A DNA stretch of 64,000 nt, from positions 4,774,001-4,838,000 of the forward strand of contig NZ_JBBODF010000001.1 in assembly GCF_038002825.1 (NCBI RefSeq), in the 5' to 3' direction. Shown here one piece after another: positions 7,126 through 15,369 of the stretch. Below the pieces are notes generated by a model. It searched no databases. It was not told the origin of the DNA and saw only the letters and a list, made by a program, of their open reading frames with translations. This stretch comes from Paenibacillus sp. FSL H8-0048. GTDB taxonomy: Bacteria; Bacillota; Bacilli; Paenibacillales; Paenibacillaceae. Made by a program: the position numbers and the translations under genes. Positions within the stretch are counted from its first letter, which is position 1; every line of letters begins with the position of its first letter.

Positions 7126-7752
7126 TCAATCCTCAAATTTAACATGATCCAGTATCGTATTTCCCCACTCAGGGAGTAAGCGGGCGTCTCCCGCAAAGCG
7201 GCTTCCGGCGACCGACCCGTTTTGAAACAGCGCCCCCTCAAAGCTGCATTCCTCGAACCGGCAATACAACAATAAGGCACTGCGGAAGTTAGCGCCATCA
7301 AAGCGGCAGCGGGTGAAGGACACATCATTTGCGATCACTTTGCTTAAGTTGCAGTCTGTGAAATCACAATCCTGGAACGTCTTGCTCATTCTGGCACCAT
7401 TCAGCTTCGCTCCCCGGAAGGAACAGTGATTGAAGGTATGGGTCACGAATCTGTTGTCCAGTCTTACACCATCCAGCCAACAACGGGTGAGCGTTGAGGT
7501 GTTCAAGGTTGCCGCATCCTCGAAACGTGAGTAAGAGAAATCAATATCCTGTAGAGTGAGGTACTGTATGCTCTCGGTCAGAGTAACTCCCCGGTAATCC
7601 TTGAGTCCTGTTTGCGTCTGTCCATAAGGGGAGATGGGAAAGGAACGGTCCTTTTGATGGAGATTATGTTTACCTGAAATCGCAGCTAGACAGCGGTTCA
7701 CTTCAGAGAGCTGGTCGTCCTGCCATCTGGCCAAGAGGAATTTCTTGTTCAA
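7126..7752 (-). CDS. Pentapeptide repeat protein
   Basis: The start is taken as TTG 7752, preceded by AAGGAGGAGC. The 208-residue protein contains A(N/D)(L/F)-type five-residue repeats from about residue 85 on (CSFRGAKLNGARMSKTF, CDFTDCNLSKV, CRFDGANFRSALLLYCRFEE, CSFEGALFQNGSV). These would build a right-handed quadrilateral beta-helix. The N-terminal third is a helical part without repeats. Some relatives mimic DNA and protect gyrase, but many have no known role, and nothing here points to quinolone resistance specifically. It is convergent with the reductase gene. Confidence 0.88.
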   Translation of the reverse strand: MNKKFLLARWQDDQLSEVNRCLAAISGKHNLHQKDRSFPISPYGQTQTGLKDYRGVTLTESIQYLTLQDIDFSYSRFEDAATLNTSTLTRCWLDGVRLDNRFVTHTFNHCSFRGAKLNGARMSKTFQDCDFTDCNLSKVIANDVSFTRCRFDGANFRSALLLYCRFEECSFEGALFQNGSVAGSRFAGDARLLPEWGNTILDHVKFED

Positions 7753-7855
7753 GGTAGCTCCTCCTTGCATTAATTTGGTAAAATAAATGAAATCTAGTTT
7801 ATATGTTAGTATGTCAAGTCACTATAGACAAGCCATTAAAGGAGGCCATCCATCC

Positions 7856-8428
7856 GTGGGAAGATCGTTTGCAAATCTGCATATCAAGTCAGGTGACCTG
7901 GAGAAGACGCTTCAAGCCTTACAGGAGCTGACCGGGAAGCATGGCAAAGTACTGGGTTATCCTGACACACCGGAGCGTAAGGCCGTTATCTATGTAAGCC
8001 AAAGTAATGAGGGCTGGATCAGCGTGCTTCACGATTATTTCGTATGGGGTACGGTGAAAAAGGCAGGCAGAACGTTGTCCGGGCTGCTACAGGAGCCGGT
8101 GATGACGGTGGCATATATGAATGAGGAGATCTTCGAGCTGTCGTTCTTTGAGCAGGGGGAGATCCAGGCCGAACGAATCTTCTGTGAGCCGTGGACCCGG
8201 GAGGAAATTGAACAGCTGCGGGAAGAGCGTATAGCAGACGAATATATCCAGCGGGTGCTCGGGATGCAGACTGAAGATGAGAGCTTCGGCGCATTCATCA
8301 GCCTTACGGGCCCGGAGCAAGCGGTGGAGCGCCTGTCTGAAATTACTGGAATGTCTCTATGGTGCGATGCGGAATGGTTACCGTATGAAGAGACGCTCAG
8401 AGCGCGCTTTGTTACGTATGAATGGTAG
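7856..8428 (+). CDS. Hypothetical protein of the immunity-like cluster
   Basis: GTG 7856 follows AAAGGAGG (7839-7846) at 9 bp. The longer frame from 7787 has no ribosome site and would cover this one. The 190-residue acidic cytoplasmic protein (SFANLHIKSGDLEKTLQAL ... SNEGWISVLHDYFVWGTVKK ... ERLSEITGMSLWCDAEW) has no signal peptide. The pattern of a small acidic globular protein with scattered Trp residues is common in immunity and SUKH-type families, but I do not recognise a specific domain. It heads a run of co-oriented genes up to 13.8 kb. Confidence 0.8.
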   Translation: MGRSFANLHIKSGDLEKTLQALQELTGKHGKVLGYPDTPERKAVIYVSQSNEGWISVLHDYFVWGTVKKAGRTLSGLLQEPVMTVAYMNEEIFELSFFEQGEIQAERIFCEPWTREEIEQLREERIADEYIQRVLGMQTEDESFGAFISLTGPEQAVERLSEITGMSLWCDAEWLPYEETLRARFVTYEW

Positions 8429-8434
8429 AAGAAG

Positions 8435-8919
8435 ATGCTAAAAAACAGCGGATTCTACAAGCTGCGCTTCTTCATCACACCCGGGGAGCTTAAGAGAGTT
8501 GTAGAGCTTCTGGAGCCCACGCAGATGCGGTATTATTTAACCAATTATACCCATACAGAGCATGATCAGAATCAGGTGGTGGAGTCGTATCGCGCCTTCT
8601 ATCAATATTATACAGCTGCGGGAAAAGAGAGCGGGGTGCGCCCCTTCTTCATCTATTCGATGCCGGTTCTGCCGGATACGGAGAGCTTTGGTTTTTTTGC
8701 GAGAAATGAGGGGATTTCTAATTACCGGCTCTATTCAAAAAATGACCAAGCCTCTCCGCTTCTCCGCGCAAGACCCGGAGGCGATGGAGGAACAGAAGCC
8801 CTCTGCACGCATAAGCCGTGCGGCGGCTGAAGATTTAAGCAACTCCTGGATGGTCAGACAATACGGACTCGTGATCCATAGGCAGCCAGGGCCTAGCTGA
8901 TCTATTGGATTATCCATGA
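8435..8919 (+). pseudogene. Frameshifted hypothetical gene of the immunity-like cluster
   Basis: ATG 8435 opens a frame (FYKLRFFITPGELKRVVELLE ...) that reads naturally up to about 8745 (YRLYSKNDQASP) and then turns into low-quality sequence. The +1 frame continues sensibly from there (LRFSAQDPEAMEEQKPSA, ISRAAAEDLSNSWMVRQYGL) to 8880. The third frame offers GSQGLADLLDYP before a stop at 8917-8919. Two small indels near 8750 and 8880 would restore one protein of about 160 residues. It could be a decayed gene or a sequencing artefact. The family is not recognised. Confidence 0.55.
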
Positions 8920-8934
8920 AAGGGAGGGGAACAG

Positions 8935-9207
8935 ATGGCGCTGAAGTTGGCGTGTACCTGGGGCGTGCTGGCTCTATCATGCAGTGCGGTATGGTGGAGC
9001 TTCAAGACCGAAAAGCTGATCACCGTCTCCTGGCTGATGTTCCTGCTCCCTGCGATTCTCCAGCTTATTGCTGCTGTGCGGATCGGGCCGGGCAAAGCCA
9101 AGTTATTTCTTGTATTCGGCTGTATTAATCTGCTGTTCGCGGCCCTGACCGGTGCGGCCGTCTGGTATCTGGTCCAACTGGCAGACGCCTATAGAAGGGG
9201 GAAATAA
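8935..9207 (+). CDS. Small membrane protein with three transmembrane segments
   Basis: The 90-residue protein has about three hydrophobic helices (ACTWGVLALSCSAVWW, LITVSWLMFLLPAILQLIAA, LFLVFGCINLLFAALTGAAVWYL). It starts at ATG 8935 after GGGAGGGGAA. It has no recognisable family. It lies 15 bp after the frameshifted gene and inside the immunity-like run, so it may be cotranscribed with it. Confidence 0.75.
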   Translation: MALKLACTWGVLALSCSAVWWSFKTEKLITVSWLMFLLPAILQLIAAVRIGPGKAKLFLVFGCINLLFAALTGAAVWYLVQLADAYRRGK

Positions 9208-9245
9208 TTCAAGCATGTCTTAAGCGCGGGGGGAGGGGTGCTAAT

Positions 9246-9782
9246 ATGCAACTGGGTTTTACGCTGGATACCCATGGAACCTGTGTGGGTGTACTTAGAG
9301 ATGAATTGATGCCGTTAGAGGAACTGGCAAATACATGCGAGTTTCCCTATGCTATCTTTGTGGTGTTCCGGGTATTGCCTGATAGCTATGGGCGGAGAAC
9401 GTTCAGACGTTTTGACAGCGGGGATCATACCCTCTATCTGGATCTCAGCCTAAGCTACGAGTTGTACCAGCGCATGTCCAAGAATGAGCAGCGCGAGGCC
9501 TTGGGCATTCACCTGTACAGCTATCTGGCAGAATCCCTTGCCAAGTATACCAAGCATGCCGGTAAGACTGCCCAAGCTGAGCTGCTGGAACGGGTGAAAT
9601 GCTGGATGCTGGCCAATAACTGGCTGGAAGGGAAAATCCACCAGGCACGCCTCCTCCTCTCCCGCGAGATGGGACTCCATGAGGTTAGCCGGACCTTGAA
9701 GCTGCCGCTGGAGGAGATTGAGTATATCCTGCTGCGCATGAATGACGATGCGCCAGCTGCTGTTCATCCTGACAACCTATAA
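9246..9782 (+). CDS. Hypothetical protein of the immunity-like cluster (178 aa)
   Basis: The 178-residue protein starts 9 bp after GGGGAGGGG. The first half contains beta-type sequence (LGFTLDTHGTCVGVLRDELM, YAIFVVFRVLPDS, GDHTLYLDLSLSYELY). The second half is helical (YLAESLAKYTKHAGK, LERVKCWMLANNWLEGKIHQ) and ends in a possible helix-turn-helix-like segment (MGLHEVSRTLKLPLEEIEYIL). No known domain is recognised. Its place between SUKH/DUF4303-type genes suggests a related role, but that is inference. Confidence 0.8.
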   Translation: MQLGFTLDTHGTCVGVLRDELMPLEELANTCEFPYAIFVVFRVLPDSYGRRTFRRFDSGDHTLYLDLSLSYELYQRMSKNEQREALGIHLYSYLAESLAKYTKHAGKTAQAELLERVKCWMLANNWLEGKIHQARLLLSREMGLHEVSRTLKLPLEEIEYILLRMNDDAPAAVHPDNL

Positions 9783-9814
9783 TCATCCCTTATCAGGAAG
9801 AGAGGAGACAACGT

Positions 9815-10285
9815 ATGTATGAGCGTCTGACCGAGTTATTAAGCAAGCCTTCCCCGATCCGGTGGTTTCCGGGTCATGAGGCCGAGGAGAGCTGGATTGC
9901 CGAAGCTGAGGAGGAATTAGGCTTCAAGCTGCCGCCGTCTTACCGCTGGTGGCTGACCCGTTATGGGGGTGGGAGCCTGGGGGACGGGCAAATTCTGACG
10001 CTGGTTGCTCCTGAGGATAGGGAGTATACCGACTGGGATCTGCTGTATATCCACAGGCTGAACCTGGCGGAGGATTGGTGGGTAGCCCGGTTTCCGCATC
10101 GCATGGATCTGTTCGTGCCGGATAGCGATGAGCTGTATTACTTCGACACCTCTTCCCCCGATGAACAGGGAGAATTTCCGGTCATGCGTTATGACCTGAT
10201 GAATGATCTGATCGAGGAATACGCCCCGACATTCGCCGGATTCCTGGAGCAGCTGATTGATGAGCGTTCTCCTAGAATTCCTTAG
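9815..10285 (+). CDS. SMI1/KNR4 (SUKH) family protein
   Basis: The 156-residue protein has the SUKH-1 signature order. It begins with an N-terminal helix containing WIAEAEEELGFKLPPSYRWW (residues 29-48), then the YGGGSL turn, then a strand region ending in LFVPDSDELYYFDT and a C-terminal helix (YAPTFAGFLEQLIDE). SUKH proteins in bacteria are mostly immunity proteins against polymorphic or contact-dependent nuclease toxins. There is no toxin gene next to it. It lies 32 bp after the previous gene, and AGGAAGAGAGGAG forms its ribosome site. Confidence 0.88.
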   Translation: MYERLTELLSKPSPIRWFPGHEAEESWIAEAEEELGFKLPPSYRWWLTRYGGGSLGDGQILTLVAPEDREYTDWDLLYIHRLNLAEDWWVARFPHRMDLFVPDSDELYYFDTSSPDEQGEFPVMRYDLMNDLIEEYAPTFAGFLEQLIDERSPRIP

Positions 10286-10314
10286 TGGAGCAGCCAGTTA
10301 GAGGGAGGACAGCC

Positions 10315-10875
10315 ATGAATACAGCGCAGGAAATAGAACGGTTGGCGGCGGAGATTGCGGAGGCGGCCCGGAGGGCGTTCCGCGAGCTTTTTGCGAATGG
10401 GGAGCGTTACTATTACTGTACGTTATATACAACGGGCGAGGGACACGCGCCAAGCCTCTCCGCCTGGTCGCGGGAAGCCCTGGAGCAGGAGGCGGCCAGA
10501 CAGGCAGAAGGCAGCAGCATACCAGCAGCAGAAATCGCCGGGCTAATCAAATGGTCTTATGCCGATTCGCCTTATTGCTGCTTCGGGGATGAGCATTTCG
10601 ATGAGGTCAAGCAGTCCTTCCAGGCGCGTCCGTCCATTGCAGTGTTGGAGGCTGACGCAGGGAATCATGAGTTCGGGCTGCGGCTGGAGGCCATGGAGCT
10701 GGCGATGCGGCTACTGGATGCTGAGGGGCTGTTCGCACTCAATCAGCCGCGTGAGGACGTATGCGTGCTTGCCGAAGTGATGCCGCCGGATGAGGGGAAT
10801 ACGGACATTGCCCTGCGGCTGAACCGGGCAGAATTTCCGGCGATGCAGGCCTGGCTGGCGGAAGCAGCAGAATAA
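10315..10875 (+). CDS. DUF4303-like protein, probable immunity protein
   Basis: ATG 10315 follows GAGGGAGGAC; the earlier in-frame start at 10285 has no good site. The 186-residue protein begins with a helix (AQEIERLAAEIAEAARRAF) and continues with YYYCTLYTTGEGHAPSLSAW, IKWSYADSPYCCFGDEHFDE and a long C-terminal helical part. The layout matches DUF4303, a family named among toxin-immunity proteins of polymorphic toxin systems. Codon use equals the neighbouring genes. The SUKH gene ends 29 bp upstream. Confidence 0.8.
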   Translation: MNTAQEIERLAAEIAEAARRAFRELFANGERYYYCTLYTTGEGHAPSLSAWSREALEQEAARQAEGSSIPAAEIAGLIKWSYADSPYCCFGDEHFDEVKQSFQARPSIAVLEADAGNHEFGLRLEAMELAMRLLDAEGLFALNQPREDVCVLAEVMPPDEGNTDIALRLNRAEFPAMQAWLAEAAE

Positions 10876-10919
10876 GATTATTGATGAATAACTCACGCAG
10901 GAAGCCGGGGGAATGACGA

Positions 10920-11657
10920 ATGTATATTGTATCTGAGCCCAAGAGGTTGTCAGAGCATCACAGGCAGCAGCTCGAAGCAGAGAACACCGTTCTGTATCCG
11001 CCAGCGTACCTCCAGTTCTTGCAGCAGTACGGCGAAGGGACGTATCGGGGCTGGATGAATGTGCAGGCTCCTGACCCGGAGGTGCTGCGGCCTTTTGCCG
11101 GATACGGGTTATGGGAGCATGATCAAGACAGTCCTATAACGGAACAGCAGATCGGGGAGTGTACAGCTATCGGGACCACCGTGGACGGTGATTTCCTGGC
11201 AGTCCATCCGGGGGTGAACGGGCTGCTGTGGCTGCCACGTCATGCGGAGCAGATTCAAGCGATTCCGCTGCCGGCCGGGGAAGAGGAAGAGGCCGTTGGC
11301 TATGCCCTGATTCTGGACGGCATCTACCGCCGGATGTATGGGCGTAGCCAGGAGGAGAGTGTCTATTATGAGCCTTGGACGGGAACCCGCGAGCATATCT
11401 TCCTGCGGATGCCGCCGGGAGCGGGCCAGCTGACGCTTACAGAGCTGGCGGACCTGTACCGGGCGGACCATCCGCCGGATCTCTTCATTGCGAATCCTTA
11501 CGTCTGCTACCTGTTCTATCGGGAGCTGGGGGGCTATATCCGCTTGAATCTGGCGGGTGGGCAGGAGGTAGCCATTTTCTATGAACAGACAGCCGGGCAG
11601 GTATTCGCCAAGACGAAAGCGTGGCTTCTGTCGAAGGGATGCGAATTGTATTCATAG
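10920..11657 (+). CDS. SUKH-like immunity protein (245 aa)
   Basis: The N-terminal 60 residues (LSEHHRQQLEAENTVLYPPA, YLQFLQQYGEGTYRGWMNV) follow the SUKH pattern: helix, proline turn, Y.F...YG.G.Y.G. The rest adds a beta-rich domain and a second helical part (LTLTELADLYRADHPPDLF, YVCYLFYRELGGYI), making it longer than a simple SUKH domain. It starts at ATG 10920 after CCGGGGG. Its place between DUF4303 and ankyrin genes fits an immunity cluster. No partner toxin is visible. Confidence 0.78.
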   Translation: MYIVSEPKRLSEHHRQQLEAENTVLYPPAYLQFLQQYGEGTYRGWMNVQAPDPEVLRPFAGYGLWEHDQDSPITEQQIGECTAIGTTVDGDFLAVHPGVNGLLWLPRHAEQIQAIPLPAGEEEEAVGYALILDGIYRRMYGRSQEESVYYEPWTGTREHIFLRMPPGAGQLTLTELADLYRADHPPDLFIANPYVCYLFYRELGGYIRLNLAGGQEVAIFYEQTAGQVFAKTKAWLLSKGCELYS

Positions 11658-11682
11658 GAGTGAAGAATAAGGAGGAGTGCGG

Positions 11683-12771
11683 ATGATTGTCCTGAAGGAC
11701 ATAGGGAAATTCGAGGTACTGCCGGAGCGGGCGCTGCAGATCTATCAGGGGGATGTTCCGGCCTTGCAGGCCGCGATTGCTGCGGGCTGGGATATCGAAG
11801 CGGAGCTGGAGCTTAGCAAGCGTACCACGATCAGTCCGCTAGACCTGGCGATTATTACGCAGCAGACCGGGGTGGTGAAGCTACTGGTGGAGCATGGCGC
11901 GAAGCTGAATGTCCGCCAGAATCCGGCCTTCCTGCGGGCGATTCGTTATGGCAAGGAGGATATCGTCCGCTACCTTGCTGCACAGGGCGCGAAGCTGGAC
12001 CTGCTCAGCCGGACAGGATCAGGTGCCTATTCACAGGCGTACTACGGCAACAAGAAGAATATCCCGCTGATCCATGAGCTGGGTCTGGACATCCGGCAAC
12101 ATGCTGGTGCCGTGCTGCGGCAAGCCGTCTCGGACCATGATCTGAAGACGCTTACCTATCTGCTGGAACAAGGAGTAGATATTAACTATAACAAGCCGGA
12201 TATGGTCTATCCTTACGGGGCGACACCGCTGACGGTGGCTGCCCGGATGGGGAATATGAACATGGTCCGCTTCCTGGTTGAGCGCGGTGCGGACATATTG
12301 ATTACGGAGAAGGACGGTGAGCGGCCGTATACGATTGCGGTCAGCAGCAAGCATACCGCCATGGCGGAATACCTGAAATCACTGGAACCGCCGGATGCCC
12401 ATAATGTAGCGAACAAGAAAGCGGAGCTGGCCAAATATAAACTGCCGGATGAACTGGTCCAATTCCTTACCGGGGACGAGCTGCGCCTGACGCTTGCCCC
12501 CAATGAGTATGAGATCGGGTACATCGACTTCTTCACCTTCACTGACACGATAGAGATGAAGGCTGGCCGGCGCAAGCTGCTGCGCCTGTCTGCCGATATC
12601 GACAATTATTCCGCTCTGGTGCTGGTCTGGAATCCGCAGAAGAAGGGGCGGCTCGGCTGTTATGATCTGGAGCATCAGACATATGCGGATCTGTGCAGCT
12701 TCCCGGAATTTGTTATGCAGCCTGAACACTACCTCATACAGTTCATGGAGGGAGAGCTGGACGGATCATGA
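11683..12771 (+). CDS. Ankyrin repeat protein
   Basis: ATG 11683 lies 5 bp after GGAGGAG. The 362-residue protein has ankyrin repeats from about residue 20 to 235. They are recognisable as TTISPLDLAIITQQTGVVKL, LVEHGAKLNVRQNPAFLRAI, TPLTVAARMGNMNMVRFLVE and RGADILITEKDGERPYTIAV. The C-terminal 120 residues form a separate, beta-rich domain of unknown kind. Ankyrin proteins often occur among immunity genes of toxin systems, but a role in protein-protein binding is all that can be said. It overlaps the next gene by 4 bp. Confidence 0.85.
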   Translation: MIVLKDIGKFEVLPERALQIYQGDVPALQAAIAAGWDIEAELELSKRTTISPLDLAIITQQTGVVKLLVEHGAKLNVRQNPAFLRAIRYGKEDIVRYLAAQGAKLDLLSRTGSGAYSQAYYGNKKNIPLIHELGLDIRQHAGAVLRQAVSDHDLKTLTYLLEQGVDINYNKPDMVYPYGATPLTVAARMGNMNMVRFLVERGADILITEKDGERPYTIAVSSKHTAMAEYLKSLEPPDAHNVANKKAELAKYKLPDELVQFLTGDELRLTLAPNEYEIGYIDFFTFTDTIEMKAGRRKLLRLSADIDNYSALVLVWNPQKKGRLGCYDLEHQTYADLCSFPEFVMQPEHYLIQFMEGELDGS

Positions 12772-13757
12772 AGGAGAGGCTGTCTGAAATGAATCATAAT
12801 TATGAGACCTATGAGACCGCCGAGACCCTGAACGGGCTGGAGGACATGCGCTCCGAGCTAACCGGGTATTGTTACCGGATGATGGGCTCCATCTTCGAGG
12901 CGGAGGATGCTGTCCAGGATACCATGATCCGGGCCTGGAAGAACCAGGAGAAGATGAGGCAGCAGGCTTCTCGGAGGGCCTGGATGTACCGGATTGCCAC
13001 CAATGTCTGTCTGGACCGGCTGAGAAGCGCCAAACGAAGGGCGCTGCCGATGGATCTCTCAGAACCGGCTGCTGTGGTTGCAGAGCCTAAGGAGAGTCTG
13101 CCGCAGCATTCCTGGATCTGGCCCGCTCCGGGCCATGTGGATGATCCTGGTAATATCCTAGTCAGCAGAGAGACCTTGCGGCTGTCCTTCATTGCACTGC
13201 TTCAGCTGCTGCCACCCCGCCAGCGTGCCGTGCTGATTCTGCAGGAGGTCTTCCGGTGGTCGGCAGCCGAGACCGCCGGGGCACTGGAGATGACCGTGGC
13301 TGCAGTGAACAGCGCAATGCAGCGGGCACGGGCAACCATGGCGAAGGCACAGCTCCGGTCCGAGGCCTTGCAGGCTGACGATGATGAAGTGGACGAAGGA
13401 CTGATTACCCGGTACGTGGAGGCTTTTGAACAATACAATATTGCGGCGCTACTCGCCTTATTCCAGGAGAACGGCAGCCTGTCGATGCCGCCATTTACGA
13501 TGTGGGTGCAAGGCGGCGCGGATCTCGCGGCCTTCTACCAGATCACACGCAGTCACTGTGTGGGCTCGCGGTTGATACCGGTCCGGGTGAACGGGAACCG
13601 GCCTGCCGTTGCCCAGTATGTTCCCTCAGGAGAAGACGGATTGCTGGTCCCGTGGGCGATTCATGTGCTTGAGCTGAGCGGGGGGAAGATCGCGCATGTT
13701 CATCATTTTATAGATGCTGAATTATTTATTCGCTTCGGATTGCCGGAGCACCGATGA
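12768..13757 (+). CDS. RNA polymerase sigma factor with C-terminal SnoaL-like domain (SigJ/ECF41-type)
   Basis: The 329-residue protein has sigma region 2 (LTGYCYRMMGSIFEAEDAVQ, DTMIRAWKNQEKM, AWMYRIATNVCLDRLRSAKR) at residues 32-90. Region 4 (LPPRQRAVLILQEVFRWSAA, ETAGALEMTVAAVNSAMQRA) lies at about 146-190. A SnoaL-like alpha+beta domain follows at about 215-325. In ECF41-type factors this tail regulates activity in cis and replaces a separate anti-sigma protein. Between regions 2 and 4 is WIWPAPGHVDDP, similar to the linker motif of these factors. The start overlaps the ankyrin stop by 4 bp. The VOC gene downstream is a frequent partner. Confidence 0.88.
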   Translation: MKERLSEMNHNYETYETAETLNGLEDMRSELTGYCYRMMGSIFEAEDAVQDTMIRAWKNQEKMRQQASRRAWMYRIATNVCLDRLRSAKRRALPMDLSEPAAVVAEPKESLPQHSWIWPAPGHVDDPGNILVSRETLRLSFIALLQLLPPRQRAVLILQEVFRWSAAETAGALEMTVAAVNSAMQRARATMAKAQLRSEALQADDDEVDEGLITRYVEAFEQYNIAALLALFQENGSLSMPPFTMWVQGGADLAAFYQITRSHCVGSRLIPVRVNGNRPAVAQYVPSGEDGLLVPWAIHVLELSGGKIAHVHHFIDAELFIRFGLPEHR

Positions 13758-13832
13758 TTCTGCCGCGGCCGGAACGTCTATACTAATGAATCGCATAAGC
13801 GACACCATTCCGAATTTAAGGAGGAACAATCA

Positions 13833-14252
13833 ATGACAGTCAAACTTACTCCCTACATCACCCTGGAGGGACGCACGCAGGAGGCTATTCAGTTCTATGC
13901 ACAGACTATGGGTGCTGAAGTTCTCTCCATCCTGACGTATGGTGATATGCCGGACCTCCCGGACACGTTCCCGGATGAGGTACGGAGCCTGGTGGCCCAT
14001 GCCAAGGTACAGGTGGGCGGCACGGAGCTGATGTTCTCGGATACTCCCGGCGGTATGCCGGTTGAGAGCGGGAAGCGGGTAACCATCTGCGTGACTACGG
14101 ATAGTGTGGAGGAGTCGCGGAGAATTTTTGATGCACTTCAGGAGGGCGGTAAAGTCAATATGCCGTTTCGGGAGGAGCCGTTCAGCCCCGGCTTCGGCGA
14201 TCTGACGGACAAGTTCGGAGTGACGTTCCAGATTTATACGGAGCTTGGGTAG
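13833..14252 (+). CDS. VOC family protein (PhnB-like)
   Basis: The 139-residue protein starts 9 bp after AAGGAGG. It is a single vicinal-oxygen-chelate fold of the PhnB/3-demethylubiquinone-methyltransferase-like group: TPYITLEGRTQEAIQFYAQT, MGAEVLSILTYGDMPD, GTELMFSDTPGG and FSPGFGDLTDKFGVTFQIY. These proteins are often encoded next to sigma factors with SnoaL tails. The substrate is unknown. Confidence 0.9.
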   Translation: MTVKLTPYITLEGRTQEAIQFYAQTMGAEVLSILTYGDMPDLPDTFPDEVRSLVAHAKVQVGGTELMFSDTPGGMPVESGKRVTICVTTDSVEESRRIFDALQEGGKVNMPFREEPFSPGFGDLTDKFGVTFQIYTELG

Positions 14253-14400
14253 AGTAGAAACCGAAATAGGAGAGTATCGGGCATTTCATCAAGAAGATTC
14301 CGGCAGAGAGGTGTTACGTGTCGATGCGCTGTAAGAGGCTTGGAGAGGGCTGCATGCGATGAGCGTGCAGCTTTGTTTTATGTTATGGGGAGTGCGTCTG

Positions 14401-14490
14401 CCGAATGTAATCGAAAAACCGATCACATTCGGCGTTGCGTGGGCAAGTGGGCCGGATGTATAAATGTGTGGTTGCGTAGCAGAACGTAAT
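14401..14490. repeat. Solitary unit of the 51-bp hairpin repeat family, with a decayed second unit
   Basis: The core starting at 14405 (ATGTAATCGAAAAACCGATC then ACAT) is the same as in the ten-unit array at 49.2 kb. Here CCGA and TCGG extend the arms to a 14-bp near-perfect stem (14401-14432). A degenerate ATGTA at 14456 lies exactly 51 bp later. It sits between the convergent VOC and methyltransferase genes. Confidence 0.7.
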
Positions 14491-14513
14491 TCATCAGTTA
14501 GGGGAGTCTGTGT

Positions 14514-15275
14514 TTACACTTTTCGCATAATCACCAGTGCGTGCAAACTATACCCGAGCAGACTCTTATCCTCACAGGTCCGCAGATGAAACTGAAGCCA
14601 GTGTTCGAAATCTTCTGGCCGCGCCCCATTGATATGATTAGCTAGAAGATAGCCGATCCCGTCTGTTCCAAGATGGGCAACGATCTCTGTATGATAGGCT
14701 GACGCCATGTGTTCCATTTCCTGAGGTGACATATGTAGGAATAGACCATCCTTCGTCTGGCTGGTATGCCAGGTAAGTACATCTTCCATGTTCCTGAGTC
14801 CATCACTTATGCTCAATACCGAAACGGCGGCATTGTTAATATAGGAGACCGCGAGTAATCCGCCCGGCTTCAGTACGCGCAGGCATTCGGTCATGGCAAG
14901 CTGCCGGTCTTCATTGCCGATATGATAAAAGGCTCCCATGTTCAAAACAACATCAAAGGCTTCGCTGTTAAAACGGGATAAATCTGTGATGCTTCCTGTA
15001 TACATATCAGCCAATAGCGGGCGTATGCGCTGCTTCTCTCTGATGATGTCTACATTATGAGGAACAATATCTCCAGCAACTACCTTATGCCCCAATTCTG
15101 CAAGCTGAAAGGAGTAATTCCCCGTTCCTGCACAGCCGTCAAGAATGTAGGCTTCCGCCTTAAACAGCATCTTAAAGTAAGACATCGTTGTGATCCATTC
15201 GATCTGATGCCCGTTATCCCTGAACAGCCTTCCCTCCTCATCATAGGAATCATAATAATCGATTATCGCATCCAT
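14514..15275 (-). CDS. SAM-dependent class I methyltransferase
   Basis: The 253-residue protein shows the methyltransferase fold. Motif I is ILDGCAGTGNYSFQLAELGH with acidic GDI after it (residues 43-70), motif II is EAFDVVLNMGAFYHI, and motif III is ECLRVLKPGGLLAVSYINN. The substrate cannot be told; the fit is to small-molecule methyltransferases. It starts at ATG 15275 after a GGAGGG-type site. It is convergent with the VOC gene, and the esterase gene follows upstream on the same strand. Confidence 0.88.
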   Translation of the reverse strand: MDAIIDYYDSYDEEGRLFRDNGHQIEWITTMSYFKMLFKAEAYILDGCAGTGNYSFQLAELGHKVVAGDIVPHNVDIIREKQRIRPLLADMYTGSITDLSRFNSEAFDVVLNMGAFYHIGNEDRQLAMTECLRVLKPGGLLAVSYINNAAVSVLSISDGLRNMEDVLTWHTSQTKDGLFLHMSPQEMEHMASAYHTEIVAHLGTDGIGYLLANHINGARPEDFEHWLQFHLRTCEDKSLLGYSLHALVIMRKV

Positions 15276-15318
15276 CGTATTGCCCTCCTTGTAGTATGGC
15301 CGGGCTCATCTTGAAATG

Positions 15319-15356
15319 CTGCCCTCCCCCTACCTTAGCGGATCAGGGGAGGGCAG
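15319..15356 (-). terminator. GC-rich hairpin downstream of the esterase gene
   Basis: CTGCCCTCCCC (15319-15329) and GGGGAGGGCAG (15346-15356) form an 11-bp perfect stem, starting 13 bp after the esterase stop. The T run on the minus strand is weak (CATTTC), so termination efficiency is uncertain. Confidence 0.6.
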
Positions 15357-15369
15357 GCTATGATCAGGA

